Below are positions 33,663 through 42,512 of a DNA stretch of 64,000 nucleotides, piece after piece. The position numbers and the translations under genes are program-made. The stretch's first letter is position 1. Every line of letters starts with the position of its first letter. The notes under the pieces are model-generated. The model had not been told where the DNA came from and did no database searches. It saw only the letters and a list, made by a program, of their open reading frames with translations. Location: assembly GCF_024600715.1 (NCBI RefSeq), contig NZ_CP102332.1, forward strand, positions 1,736,001 through 1,800,000. Direction: 5' to 3'. Source of the DNA: Streptomyces changanensis. Lineage in GTDB: Bacteria; Actinomycetota; Actinomycetes; Streptomycetales; Streptomycetaceae.

Positions 33663-34760
33663 ATGGACCGTGCCGCTGCCGTACTGCCCGGCGCCCGGCC
33701 TCCCGGCTGGCTGCGCCTGATGCCGTGGCTGCTGCTGGCGGCGGTGCTGTTGGCCCAGCTGGCCACGCCGGAGACGGTGCAGATGGGGTTCGCCTTCGCC
33801 GTCGTGGCGCCGCTGACGTCGCTGGTGTACGGGGTGTGGGGGACGTCCCTGGTGTCGGCGGTGATGACGGGGCTGCTGTTGGTGCCGGAGGTGCGGGCCG
33901 CGCACGTGACGAGCGGTGACGTGCTGGCGTTCGCGCTGATCGGGGCGGTGAGCGCGTTCCTGGCGTGGGTGCGGGCCCGGCGCGACGCGCAGCTGGTGTC
34001 GGTGCGGACGGTCGCGGAGGCCGCGCAGTTCGCGGTGCTTCCGCCGCTGCCGCCACGGGTCGGGCGGGTGCGGTGCGGTGCGCTGTACCGGGCCGCGGAG
34101 CGCACCGCGCTGGTGGGCGGCGACCTGTACGACGTGCAGAGCGGGCCGTACGGGGTGCGGGCGGTGGTGGCGGACGTGCAGGGGCACGGGTTGTCGGCGG
34201 TCGCCACGGTCGCGGCGCTGCTCGGCACCTTCCGCGAGGCGGTGCTGGACGAGCCGGAGCTGTCGGGGGTGGCCGCCCGGCTGGACCGCCGGCTGGTGGT
34301 GGACTCGGCGCGGCAGGAGAAGTCGGAGCTGTTCGCGACGGCCGTCCTGGTCGAGCTGCCGGGCGACGGCGGCTGCCCCGGCGGGGACGGGGAGGGCGGG
34401 GAGGTCGCGGCGCGGGTGCTGAGCTGCGGCCATCCGCCGCCGCTGCTGGTGACGGAGGGCGGCGTGCGGGAGGTGGCGATGGAGTCGGGCCCGCCGCTCG
34501 GCCTGGGCCTGGCCGACTTCCGGGCGCCGGGGACGGCGACGGTACCGCTGGACCCGTCGTGCGTGCTGCTCGCGCACACGGACGGGGTGACGGAGGCGCG
34601 GGACGCGGACGGGGTGTTCTACCCGCTGGCGGAACGGATCGTGCCGGACCTCGACCCGGTGGCACTGGTGCGCGCGGTGTGGCGCGACCTGTCGTCGTAC
34701 ACGGGCCGGGTCGCCGACGACGTGGCGCTGCTCGCGCTGCGGGTGACGCGCGGCGAGTGA
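33663..34760 (+). CDS. Membrane PP2C-type (SpoIIE) serine/threonine phosphatase
   Basis: 365 aa. Residues about 18-100 contain three or four membrane spans. From about residue 135 a SpoIIE/RsbU-type PP2C domain follows: GGDLYDV for metal binding, VADVQGHG, ATVAALLGTFREA, LSCGHPPPLL, SGPPLGLG, LLAHTDGVTEARD and a final GRVADDVALLALR. Such enzymes dephosphorylate anti-sigma-factor antagonists in partner-switching cascades, and streptomycetes have dozens. No sensor PAS/GAF domain and no anti-sigma or antagonist gene is present nearby, so the partner is unknown. It is divergent from glnA2 (147 bp), and the CBS gene follows after 103 bp. Confidence 0.88.
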   Translation: MDRAAAVLPGARPPGWLRLMPWLLLAAVLLAQLATPETVQMGFAFAVVAPLTSLVYGVWGTSLVSAVMTGLLLVPEVRAAHVTSGDVLAFALIGAVSAFLAWVRARRDAQLVSVRTVAEAAQFAVLPPLPPRVGRVRCGALYRAAERTALVGGDLYDVQSGPYGVRAVVADVQGHGLSAVATVAALLGTFREAVLDEPELSGVAARLDRRLVVDSARQEKSELFATAVLVELPGDGGCPGGDGEGGEVAARVLSCGHPPPLLVTEGGVREVAMESGPPLGLGLADFRAPGTATVPLDPSCVLLAHTDGVTEARDADGVFYPLAERIVPDLDPVALVRAVWRDLSSYTGRVADDVALLALRVTRGE

Positions 34761-34863
34761 GGCCCCGTGCGGCCCGCGCCCGGTCGCGGGGCCGGGGGGC
34801 CGCGTCCAGAATGGAGGTGCTCGGGGAGACGACGCACGCCGTTCCACGGAGGTACGCACCCTC

Positions 34864-35283
34864 ATGACCACCGCCCGAGACATCATGCACCCCGGGGCCC
34901 ACTGGATCCCCTCCCACGAGACCCTCGACCGCGCCGCGCAGCTGATGCGCGAGCACGACGTCGGCGCGCTGCCCATCGCGGACGAGAACGAGCGGCTCTG
35001 CGGCATCGTCACGGACCGCGACATCGTCCTCAAGTGCGTGGCGGCGGGCCACGACCCGTCGCGTGTCACGTGCGGCGACGTCGCGGAGGGCACGCCGCGC
35101 TGGATCGACGCGCGGGCGGACGTGGACGAGGTGCTGCGCGAGATGCAGGGCCACCGGATCAAGCGGCTGCCGGTCATCGAGAACAAGCGGCTCGTCGGCA
35201 TCATCAGCGAGGCGGACCTCGCCCGGCACCTGCCCGACGACAAGGTCGCGGAGTTCGCCCAGGGCGTGTACGCCCGCGCCTGA
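34864..35283 (+). CDS. Two-CBS-domain protein
   Basis: 139 aa made almost entirely of a CBS pair: residues about 7-62 (IMHPGAHWIPSHETLDRAAQ, VTDRDIVLK) and 70-130 (VDEVLREMQGHRIKRLPVIE, IISEADLARHL). CBS pairs bind adenosyl ligands and act as energy or redox sensors. Stand-alone forms of this size (similar to Hrp1/DUF-type stress proteins of actinobacteria) are often induced under stress or hypoxia; I see no DosR-like site and make no claim. ATG 34864 follows a GGAGG. A very strong terminator begins 13 bp after the stop. Confidence 0.88.
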   Translation: MTTARDIMHPGAHWIPSHETLDRAAQLMREHDVGALPIADENERLCGIVTDRDIVLKCVAAGHDPSRVTCGDVAEGTPRWIDARADVDEVLREMQGHRIKRLPVIENKRLVGIISEADLARHLPDDKVAEFAQGVYARA

Positions 35284-35296
35284 CCCCGAGCCCGCT

Positions 35297-35339
35297 CGCC
35301 CCGCCCCACCGCCCGCGCTCAGGGCGGTGGGGCGGGGCG
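35297..35339 (+). terminator. Very strong 18-bp hairpin terminator
   Basis: Bases 35297-35314 and 35322-35339 are perfect inverted copies with a 7-base loop. It lies 14 bp after the CBS stop and could serve both the CBS gene and the convergent hydrolase gene (ends 35462). The rest of the gap holds two imperfect copies of a GGCGGTACGGGACG unit. Confidence 0.85.
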
Positions 35340-35461
35340 GGCGCGCACCCGCAGGGCGGCCGCGGCCGGCCGCGCCGCCTCCTCCGAGGTGCCCCCGCTC
35401 GCGCCGCGGCGGTACGGGACGGCTCGGCGGTACGGGACGACGGCTCGGCGGGACGCGACCC

Positions 35462-36319
35462 TCAGCGGTGCAGGACCGCCGCGGCGACCGCGTCGGGGCG
35501 GTCCAGCATCATCAGGTGGCCCGCGTCCCGGACGACGGTGAGGCGGGTGTCCAGGGCGCGGGCGAGGCCGCGCTGACGGGCCGTCCAGCGGTCGTCCGCC
35601 CGCGGCGAACCGGGCGCGGCGAGTACCGCGACGGGCAGCGCGGCGGGCAGCGGGCACCGCGCGCGCACCGCCGCCAGTTCGGCGGCGACCGCCGTGTAGT
35701 GCGCGTTCTCCAGCAGCGCGCCGCGCAGCACCCGGCGGGTGCGGTAGCAGCGGCGTACCGGCTCGGCGGGTGCCGGGTCCGGCGCGTGGCCGGCGCGGGA
35801 GAGGCGGACCGCCGCGCGGCGGGCGGCCGGGCCGAGCGCGGCCGGTACGCCCACGGCGGCCAGGGCCGTACCGGCGGCGAGCGCCGCGGCGGTGCGCAGC
35901 GCCGGGGCGCGCGGGGGTCGGGGGGCCTCCTCGACGGACGAGTCGACCAGGACCAGCCCCGCCGTCCGCGCCGGGTGCAGCCGGGCGAACGCCTCGGTGT
36001 GGAAGCCGGCGAGGGAGTGGCCGACGACGGTGGCGGGCTCCCCGGCCAGGCCGAGCGCGTCCAGGAGGGCGGCGATCCGCGCGGCCTCGCCGCGAGCGGT
36101 GGGGGCCGCCGCGGCGGGGCCGCTCAGCCCGTGCCCCGGCCGGTCGAACCGGACGACCGTGCGGTGCGGGGCGAGCAGCGGCACCACCGGGTCCCAGTCG
36201 AACCAGCACAGCGCGAGCCCGGCGCTCAGCACGCACACCGGTCCGCTGCCGGTGACGGTCACGTGGTGGGGCACTCCGCCGACGCGGACGAAGCGGCTCC
36301 CCGGCGGGGCTCCGCTCAT
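35462..36319 (-). CDS. Alpha/beta hydrolase
   Basis: 285 aa. Fold motifs: RFDRPGHGLSGP near residue 60, nucleophile elbow VVGHSLAGFH with Ser near residue 100, acidic residue in the PRADDRW segment, and His in VVRDAGHLMMLDRP near residue 270. The lid region is Ala/Arg-rich. The substrate is unknown. ATG 36319 overlaps the stop of the DUF998 gene by 4 bp, so the pair is one transcription unit. Confidence 0.85.
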   Translation of the reverse strand: MSGAPPGSRFVRVGGVPHHVTVTGSGPVCVLSAGLALCWFDWDPVVPLLAPHRTVVRFDRPGHGLSGPAAAAPTARGEAARIAALLDALGLAGEPATVVGHSLAGFHTEAFARLHPARTAGLVLVDSSVEEAPRPPRAPALRTAAALAAGTALAAVGVPAALGPAARRAAVRLSRAGHAPDPAPAEPVRRCYRTRRVLRGALLENAHYTAVAAELAAVRARCPLPAALPVAVLAAPGSPRADDRWTARQRGLARALDTRLTVVRDAGHLMMLDRPDAVAAAVLHR

Positions 36320-37161
36320 CCCGCGCGCTCCGCCCGCCGCTCGGGGGGCTCGACCCGCCGCCCTCGCTCCGCCACCTCGTCCCGGTGGGTGGGTCGGGCC
36401 CCGCCGGCCCCGTCCGCCTGCCCGGGCCGCTCCCGGTCGCCGGCCCCCTCCGCCCGGCCGGGCCGCTCCCGGTCGGCGGTGGGCCGCCACGGCAGGGCCC
36501 GGGCCAGCAGGAGCAGCCAGACGGCGAGCAGCAGCAGCTGCAGCCGCTGGCCGGCGCCCAGCGCCCAGTGGCCCCGCTCGGCCTCGAACGCCGCGACCGC
36601 CGCGAGCGTCCAGGCCGTCGCGGCGAGTACGAGGGGGACGAGGAGCGGGCCGGTACGGGCGAGGAGCGGCCACCAGCCGTAGCGGCGGGCCGCGACGGTG
36701 AGCGCGACGACCGCCGTGACGGCGCCGGCCATGGCGAGCGTGGAACTCACGGCGTGCGCGGTGTGCGTGGCCGGGACCAGGCCGGCGTCCTCGCGGGCGA
36801 CGCACGCGGCGTCGACAGTGGGCGCGCAGCTGAGCGGCAGCCGCGAGTCGGCGGCGGTGGCGGCCCCGAACACCGCGAGGGCCGCCCAGCCTGCCACCGC
36901 CCAGAAGCGGCGCTCGACCGCCGTCAGGGCCAGCAGCGCGGCGGCGAGCAGCAGCACGCCGGCGACCAGGTCGGTGGTGCGGAAGACGGTGCCCAGGGGC
37001 TGGTCGGTGGCGGCGAGTTCGCTGACGTACGACTGCACCGGGTCCAGGCCCGTGTGCAGCGGAAGTTCGGCGAGCCAGGCGCTGTAGGTCAGGGCCCCGA
37101 GGACGAGGAGGACGGCCACGCACCGGAGCCGGGCGGTCCGGCGGGGGCGCGGCGGCGTCAT
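36316..37161 (-). CDS. DUF998 multi-span membrane protein
   Basis: 281 aa. Six hydrophobic spans lie between residues about 12 and 215. The loops contain QSYVSELAATDQPLG near residue 42 and DSRLPLSCAPTVDAACVARE near 105, both typical of DUF998, and HTAHAVSSTLA near 132. The C-terminal 65 residues are charged and repetitive (ADRERPGRAEGAGDRERPGQ) and probably cytoplasmic. Function is unknown. ATG 37161 is preceded by GATCC rather than a clear ribosome site. It is translationally coupled to the downstream hydrolase. Confidence 0.85.
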   Translation of the reverse strand: MTPPRPRRTARLRCVAVLLVLGALTYSAWLAELPLHTGLDPVQSYVSELAATDQPLGTVFRTTDLVAGVLLLAAALLALTAVERRFWAVAGWAALAVFGAATAADSRLPLSCAPTVDAACVAREDAGLVPATHTAHAVSSTLAMAGAVTAVVALTVAARRYGWWPLLARTGPLLVPLVLAATAWTLAAVAAFEAERGHWALGAGQRLQLLLLAVWLLLLARALPWRPTADRERPGRAEGAGDRERPGQADGAGGARPTHRDEVAERGRRVEPPERRAERAG

Positions 37162-37343
37162 GGATCCATGATCGGCGCGGCCCGCACGCCCCGCAAGGGG
37201 GGTGCCCGCCGGGTTCGAGGGAGGGGGTCCGCCGCCGTCCCCGCGCCGGGAGCCGCCGCCGTCCGCCGGCCGGGGGCCACCGCCGTCCCCGGGCCGGGGG
37301 CGCTCCGCCGCTCCCCGCGTGCCGCGCTCCCCACGCCCGGGCG

Positions 37344-38369
37344 TCAGAAGGTGACCCGGGCGGCGATGGGCAGGTGGTCGCTGTCCGTGCGGGGCAGGGA
37401 CCAGGAGGCGACCGGTTCGACGCCGCGGACGAGGATCTGGTCGATGCGGGCCATCGGGAACGCCGCCGGCCAGCTGAAGCCCATGCCGTCGCCGGCCGCC
37501 CCCTGGGTGGAGCGCAGCTGCGAGGTGACCGCGTTGAGCGAGCGGTCGTTCATGGTGCCGTTGAGGTCGCCGAGGAGGATGACGCGGCGCTCGGGCTCCT
37601 GGGCGATGGCCTGGCCGAGCTGGTCGGCGCTGCGGTCGCGCTGGTTGGCGGTGAAGCCGGCCTTCAGCTTGACCCGCACGGACGGCAGGTGGGCGACGTA
37701 CACGGCGACCGGTCCGTCCGGGGCGGCGACGGTGGTGCGCATCGCGCGGGTCCAGCCCATGCGGATGTCGACCGGCCGGCTGTCGCCCAGGGGGTACCGG
37801 CTCCACACACCGACCGTGCCGCGCACGGAGTGGTGCGGGTAGGCGTCGGCGAGCGCCGCCTCGTACACCGGGACCATGCCGGGCTTGAGCTCCACCAGGG
37901 CCAGCACGTCCGCCCCGGACCCGGCGACGGCGCGGGCCGTGCCCTCGGGGTCGGGGTTGTCGGCGTTGACATTGTGGGTGACGACCGTGAGGTCCCCGCC
38001 GGGGCCGTTCTTGTCGGTGACGAGGCCGCCGAAGAGGTTCGCCCACACGATCGCCGGGACGAGGACCGCGATGAGGGCGGTGGCGGAGCGGCGCAGCAGG
38101 GCCAGGCCCGCGAGGACCGGGACGAAGAGGCCGAACCAGGGCAGGAACGTCTCGATGAGGCTGCCCGTGTTGCCGATGTCGTTGGGGATGTGGCGGTGCA
38201 GCACCATCAGGAGCGCGAGCAGCAGCGCCGACACCGAGACCACCGTGCCGCGCCGCCAGATCCCCGGGTCGCGCCGCCAGCGGTCGACCACCGAGCGGAC
38301 CCGGGATCCGGCGCGCCGCTCTTCCGCGGTGCCGTTCCCCGTCTCCGTCATGTCGTCCGCCTGCGCCAT
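37344..38369 (-). CDS. Membrane-anchored endonuclease/exonuclease/phosphatase-fold protein
   Basis: 341 aa. Three membrane spans at residues about 38-110 are followed by an exo-endo-phos domain. Its motifs are THNVNADNPDP, LVELKPGMV with the metal Glu, YVAHLPSV, GDLNGTMND, ARIDQILVRG and SDHLPIAARV at the C-terminus with the catalytic Asp-His. The domain should face outside. Family members cleave nucleic acids or phosphoesters; this topology is common in actinobacteria and not assigned. I chose ATG 38369; the frame is open to 38591 but the additional part is Pro/Arg-rich. It is a single gene with a 182-bp low-complexity gap after it (37162-37343). Confidence 0.85.
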   Translation of the reverse strand: MAQADDMTETGNGTAEERRAGSRVRSVVDRWRRDPGIWRRGTVVSVSALLLALLMVLHRHIPNDIGNTGSLIETFLPWFGLFVPVLAGLALLRRSATALIAVLVPAIVWANLFGGLVTDKNGPGGDLTVVTHNVNADNPDPEGTARAVAGSGADVLALVELKPGMVPVYEAALADAYPHHSVRGTVGVWSRYPLGDSRPVDIRMGWTRAMRTTVAAPDGPVAVYVAHLPSVRVKLKAGFTANQRDRSADQLGQAIAQEPERRVILLGDLNGTMNDRSLNAVTSQLRSTQGAAGDGMGFSWPAAFPMARIDQILVRGVEPVASWSLPRTDSDHLPIAARVTF

Positions 38370-38609
38370 TCCCTCGTCCTCACGTGCTGCTGGTTCCGCC
38401 GTACCGGACCACGACCCTAGGCGATCACGGAACGGCCGTACTGAGTCAGGGACGAACCCGCCACCGTGTGGGGTTCCTGGGGTTGCGGTCGATGCGCCGG
38501 TTGTGACGAAACGCGCACACTTCCGACCCGGGGCCGGTGCGGGCCGGCCGGGGGTACGGGGCGGTACGCGCGGGTCCGCGGGTGGTGCCACCGGCCGGCG
38601 GGGTGGTCC

Positions 38610-39440
38610 TCACGGGCCCGTGGCGGGCGGGTCCGCCGCCGCGCCGGCGAGGACGGCGTCGACGACCCGGGCGGGCAGGTCCTCGTCGAGCGGGGTGTCC
38701 GGGGCGACGAAGGCGCGGAGCAGGACGGGGCCCACGAACAGGTCGCCGAGCAGCTCGACGTCCGCGTCGGGGCGGATCTCGCCGGTCCCGACGCCCCGCC
38801 GCAGTACGTCGAGAGTGGCGCGGCGGTGCGGTTGGAGCACGGCCCGGCGATAGGCGTCCCAGAGCCGGGGGTAGCCGCGGAGCTGGGCGAAGACGGTGTG
38901 CAGGACGGCGGAGGAGCGTTTGGCGGCGCCGCGCCGGCGCACCGCTTCCAGGAGCGCGACGAGGTCGTCGCGCACGGAGGTCCCGGGCAGCTCGGGCTGC
39001 GTGGGCTCGGCGGACCGGATGAGGTCGACGAGCAGTTCCTCCTTGCCCGGCCAGCGGCGGTAGACGGTGGCCTTGCCGACGCCGGCGGTGCGGGCGATCC
39101 GCTCCATGGACAGCTCGGCGAGCGGGACGCCGTCCTCCAGCAGCCGTACGGCGGCGTCGAGGATGGCCCGCGCCGCCGCCTCGCTCCGCGGCCGCCCCCG
39201 CCGGACGGGCGGGGCGGCGGACGCCGGGGCGGCCGGCGCCGCCGGAGTGGCGAGTGCGGCGGGGGTGACGGGTGCGGCGGGGGCGGGTGAGGCCGGAGCC
39301 GCCGGGGCGGGCGCGTCGACCGGGGCCGGGCCCGGCCCGGTCGGGGCCGGTGGGGCCGGGGCCGGGGCCGGGGCCGGGGCCGCGGTGGGCGCGTCGGCGT
39401 CGTGGGGGGCGCGCGGACGCCGGGGTGGTCGCGGGGGCAC
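38610..39440 (-). CDS. TetR-family regulator with Pro/Ala-rich N-terminal extension
   Basis: 276 aa from GTG 39440. Residues 1-76 are Pro/Ala low complexity. The helix-turn-helix is at about 80-130 (AAARAILDAAVRLLEDGVPL, ERIARTAGVGKATVYRRWPG). The C-terminal domain follows and belongs to the TetR_C_11-like group. An internal start nearer to the DNA-binding domain is possible, but no clear ribosome site separates them. It lies 90 bp after the DHA2 exporter on the same strand, so it probably represses that exporter from within the same operon. Confidence 0.8.
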   Translation of the reverse strand: MPPRPPRRPRAPHDADAPTAAPAPAPAPAPPAPTGPGPAPVDAPAPAAPASPAPAAPVTPAALATPAAPAAPASAAPPVRRGRPRSEAAARAILDAAVRLLEDGVPLAELSMERIARTAGVGKATVYRRWPGKEELLVDLIRSAEPTQPELPGTSVRDDLVALLEAVRRRGAAKRSSAVLHTVFAQLRGYPRLWDAYRRAVLQPHRRATLDVLRRGVGTGEIRPDADVELLGDLFVGPVLLRAFVAPDTPLDEDLPARVVDAVLAGAAADPPATGP

Positions 39441-39530
39441 GGGTGTCGCCTCCAGCCTGGACGGACGTACGGACGGGTCGGGGTGGCGCCGGTGGTCGGG
39501 GCGGGCGCCCGCCCCGACCGCCGGGCCGCG

Positions 39531-41150
39531 TCAGCGGGGGACGGATTCCCGTGCGCCGCCCCCCGTCACGCGCCCGTGGTCGCCGGGCGCCGCGCCCCGG
39601 CCGGGCAGGAAGGCGCCCACCACGCAGGCGCCGAGGACGGCGACGGCGGCCGCGCACAGGGAGGTGACGTGCATGGCGTGCAGGAACGCCGTCTGCGCGG
39701 GCTCCACGAGCGCCTCCCCCGCCGCGCCGAGCTGCCGGGCGGCGGCCAGGGTCGCCTCGACGGACTCGCCCGCGCCGGCGCGGTCGGCCGCCGGCAGGGG
39801 GGCGAGGTGCCCCTCGATGCCGTCCCGGTACACCCCGGACAGCAGCGAGCCCAGCACGGCGACGCCGAGGGCCCCGCCGATCTGCCGGAAGGTGTTGTTG
39901 ACCGCCGAGCCGGACCCGGCCTTCTCACGGGGCAGGGCCTGCATGACGGCCACCGTCACGGGCGGCATGACGTGCGCCATGCCCGCGCCCTGCGCGAAGA
40001 GGACGAGTTCGACGACCCACACCGGCGTACCGGTGTCGAAGCCGGCGAACGCGGCCAGGCAGGCGGCGACGAGCAGCAGCCCGGACGCGCACACCGCACG
40101 CGCCCCGAAGCGCCGCACCGCCAGCCGGGAGCGCGGGGCGAACAGCAGCTGCGTCACGGCGAGGGGCAGCAGGAGCAGCCCGGCCTGGAGCGGGCTGAAG
40201 CCGCGCACGCTCTGCAGGTAGAAGACGGAGACGAAGGTGACGCCCATCAGGGCGAAGAACACGAGCGCGATCCCGCCGACGGCCGCCGAGAAGACCGGCT
40301 GCCGGAAGTACGTCATGTCCAGCGCCGGGTGGGCGGTGCGCCGCTCGTGCGCGACGAACGCGGCGAGGACGAGGGCCCCGCCCGCGACGGGCAGCACCAC
40401 CGTCCAGTCGGTCAGGTCGGCCAGCTCACCGCCGCGGATGATGCCGAACACCAGCAGCACCAGGCCGACGATCGACAGCACCACCCCGCCGGGGTCCGTC
40501 CGGCCGGGCGCGGGGTCGCGCGACTCCGGCACCACGGCGGCGACGGCGATCAGCGAGACGATCACCACGGGCACGTTGACCAGGAAGATCGAGCCCCACC
40601 AGAAGTGCTCCAGGAGCAGTCCGCCGGTGACCGGCCCGACGGCGATGGCCACGCCGACCGCGCCGACCCACACGCCGATGGCCTTCGGCTGCTCGTCCCG
40701 TTCGAAGACGTTCATGAGGATGGCGAGCGTGGCCGGCATGACGAAGGCCGCGCCGAAGCCCATCACCGCGCGGTAGGCCACCAGCTCGACGGGCGAGTCG
40801 GCGAGGGCGGCCAGCGCCGAGGAGACGCCGAAGACGACGGTGCCGAACAGCAGCGTCCGGCGGCGGCCGAGTCGGTCGCCCACGAGGCCCGCGGTGAACA
40901 GCAGCCCGGCGAAGACCAGCGCGTAGGCGTTGATCGCCCACTCCAGCTGGCTCTGGGTGGCGCCCAGCCCGGTGGGCGGCGGGCTCGCGATGGTCTTGAC
41001 GGCGACGTTGAGGATCGAGTTGTCCAGCACGACGAAGAGGAGGCTGAGCATGAGCACCGCGAGGATCACCCAGCGGCGGCGGTGGACGTCCGCCGGGACG
41101 GCCGGGTGGAGGGGGCGGGGGTCGCGCGGGGGGCGCGGGGGCCGGTCCAT
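39531..41150 (-). CDS. DHA2-family (EmrB/QacA) MFS drug exporter
   Basis: 539 aa with 14 predicted spans. Motif C-like and family features are visible: [15 protein letters not shown] in span 1 (motif D1), [13 protein letters not shown] (motif A), and [10 protein letters not shown] (motif C) near residue 175. It should export a toxic organic compound by proton antiport; the substrate cannot be told. ATG 41150. The TetR gene follows 90 bp downstream. It is divergent from panB (142 bp). Confidence 0.9.
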   Translation of the reverse strand: MDRPPRPPRDPRPLHPAVPADVHRRRWVILAVLMLSLLFVVLDNSILNVAVKTIASPPPTGLGATQSQLEWAINAYALVFAGLLFTAGLVGDRLGRRRTLLFGTVVFGVSSALAALADSPVELVAYRAVMGFGAAFVMPATLAILMNVFERDEQPKAIGVWVGAVGVAIAVGPVTGGLLLEHFWWGSIFLVNVPVVIVSLIAVAAVVPESRDPAPGRTDPGGVVLSIVGLVLLVFGIIRGGELADLTDWTVVLPVAGGALVLAAFVAHERRTAHPALDMTYFRQPVFSAAVGGIALVFFALMGVTFVSVFYLQSVRGFSPLQAGLLLLPLAVTQLLFAPRSRLAVRRFGARAVCASGLLLVAACLAAFAGFDTGTPVWVVELVLFAQGAGMAHVMPPVTVAVMQALPREKAGSGSAVNNTFRQIGGALGVAVLGSLLSGVYRDGIEGHLAPLPAADRAGAGESVEATLAAARQLGAAGEALVEPAQTAFLHAMHVTSLCAAAVAVLGACVVGAFLPGRGAAPGDHGRVTGGGARESVPR

Positions 41151-41292
41151 GGATCCACCGTAGGCCGGATTCCGATACGTCGCCGTCTCGTATTACTCCC
41201 CCCACTTCCCCCGGTGCGGCACGAAGTGCCACCATGGACGTGGTCCGGGGACGCCGTCAGGGCGCCTCGAGATGACGAAGGAGCCGATCCAC

Positions 41293-42180
41293 ATGACGCT
41301 TCAGCCTGCCCCGAAACCGTCCGGGGACAGTGGCGGGGACGCCGGGGGCAAGCACCCCAAGGCGCTGTACGGCGGCACGGGCACGCGCCGCGTCACCGTC
41401 CACGACATCGCCGCCGCCAAGCAGCGCGGCGAGAAGTGGCCCATGCTCACGGCGTACGACGCGATGACCGCGTCCGTCTTCGACGAGGCCGGCATCCCGG
41501 TCCTGCTGGTCGGCGACTCGATGGGCAACTGCCACCTCGGCTACGACACGACCGTGCCGGTCACGCTGGACGAGATGGCCATCCTGTCGGCTGCCGTCGT
41601 ACGCGGCACACGGCGCGCGCTCATCGTGGGCGACCTGCCGTTCGGCTCGTACCAGGAGGGTCCGGTACAGGCCCTGCGGTCGGCGACGCGGCTGGTCAAG
41701 GAGGCCGGCGTGGGCGCGGTGAAGCTGGAGGGCGGCGAACGGTCGCTGCCGCAGACGGAGACGCTGGTGCAGGCCGGCATCCCCGTGATGTCGCACCTGG
41801 GCCTGACCCCGCAGTCCGTGAACACCATGGGGTACCGCGTGCAGGGCCGCGCCGACGAGGACGCGCACCGCCTGCTGCGGGACGCCAAGGCCGCCCAGGA
41901 CGCGGGGGCGTTCGCCGTGGTGCTGGAACTGGTGCCGGCGGAGCTGGCCGCGGAGGTCACGCGGTCGCTGCACGTCCCGACCATCGGCATCGGCGCCGGC
42001 GCGGGCACCGACGCGCAGGTGCTGGTCTGGACGGACATGGCCGGACTGACCGGCGGCAAGGTGCCGCGGTTCACCAAGCAGTACGCCGACCTGCGCCGCA
42101 CGCTGGGCGACGCGGCGCAGGCGTTCGCGGACGACGTCGCCGGCGGGGCGTTCCCCGCCGAGGAGCACAGCTTCCACTAG
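41293..42180 (+). CDS. panB: 3-methyl-2-oxobutanoate hydroxymethyltransferase PanB
   Basis: 295 aa, cytoplasmic. It transfers a hydroxymethyl group from methylene-tetrahydrofolate to ketoisovalerate, the first step to pantothenate. Seen: MLTAYDAMTASVFDEAGIP, LVGDSMGNCHLGYDTT with metal Asp, VKLEGG, SHLGLTPQSVNTMGYRVQGR, and GIGAGAGTDAQVLVWTDM. The N-terminal 30 residues are a Gly/Pro-rich lead typical of streptomycete PanB. ATG 41293 has AAGGAG nine bases upstream, so I prefer it to 41272. No other pan gene is in the window. A terminator hairpin follows. Confidence 0.95.
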   Translation: MTLQPAPKPSGDSGGDAGGKHPKALYGGTGTRRVTVHDIAAAKQRGEKWPMLTAYDAMTASVFDEAGIPVLLVGDSMGNCHLGYDTTVPVTLDEMAILSAAVVRGTRRALIVGDLPFGSYQEGPVQALRSATRLVKEAGVGAVKLEGGERSLPQTETLVQAGIPVMSHLGLTPQSVNTMGYRVQGRADEDAHRLLRDAKAAQDAGAFAVVLELVPAELAAEVTRSLHVPTIGIGAGAGTDAQVLVWTDMAGLTGGKVPRFTKQYADLRRTLGDAAQAFADDVAGGAFPAEEHSFH

Positions 42181-42232
42181 CGGAACCGTTCCTCCAGGGG
42201 AACCGTTCCCCTCCGGCCACCGCGGTACGGAC

Positions 42233-42267
42233 GACAGCCCGCCGACTTCCCCCATCGGCGGGCTGTC
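42233..42267 (+). terminator. panB terminator hairpin
   Basis: GACAGCCCGCCGA (42233-42245) pairs perfectly with TCGGCGGGCTGTC (42255-42267) around a 9-base loop, 53 bp past the panB stop. Confidence 0.75.
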
Positions 42268-42320
42268 GGGCGTCCGGGCCCGGTCCGCCCCGCCGTCGGC
42301 GTCCCGCGGGCGGTCCGTTC

Positions 42321-42500
42321 GGTGGCCCGCCCGGTGGCCCGCCCGGTGGCCCGCCCGGTGGCCCGCGGGTGGCCTCTCGGCGGCCCGCCGGTGGGTCTAC
42401 CGGGCACCTCTCGGCGGCCCGTCGGTGGGCCTGTCGGTGGCTGCCGGGGGCTGTCGGTGGTCTGTCGGTGATCTGTCGGGGGCCTGTCGGCGCGCCCTGG
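42321..42500. repeat. Minisatellite: 12-bp GGTGGCCCGCCC repeats and degenerate copies
   Basis: Units start at 42321, 42333, 42345 and 42357 (the last imperfect), then decay into GGTGG/CTGTCGG-type repeats up to about 42500. Together with the panB terminator this fills the 332-bp panB-transporter gap. No gene is seen, and no clear promoter for the transporter could be picked out. Confidence 0.8.
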
Positions 42501-42512
42501 TCCCCTGGGGGC

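Noticed and set aside
41272..41292. Earlier ATG for PanB
   Set aside because: AAGGAG lies inside that lead at the right distance from ATG 41293, so the later start is better.
42321..42500. CRISPR-like array
   Set aside because: Units are 12 bp with no spacers of constant length, and no cas gene is present. It is a minisatellite. The same holds for the 32073 and 60550 repeats.
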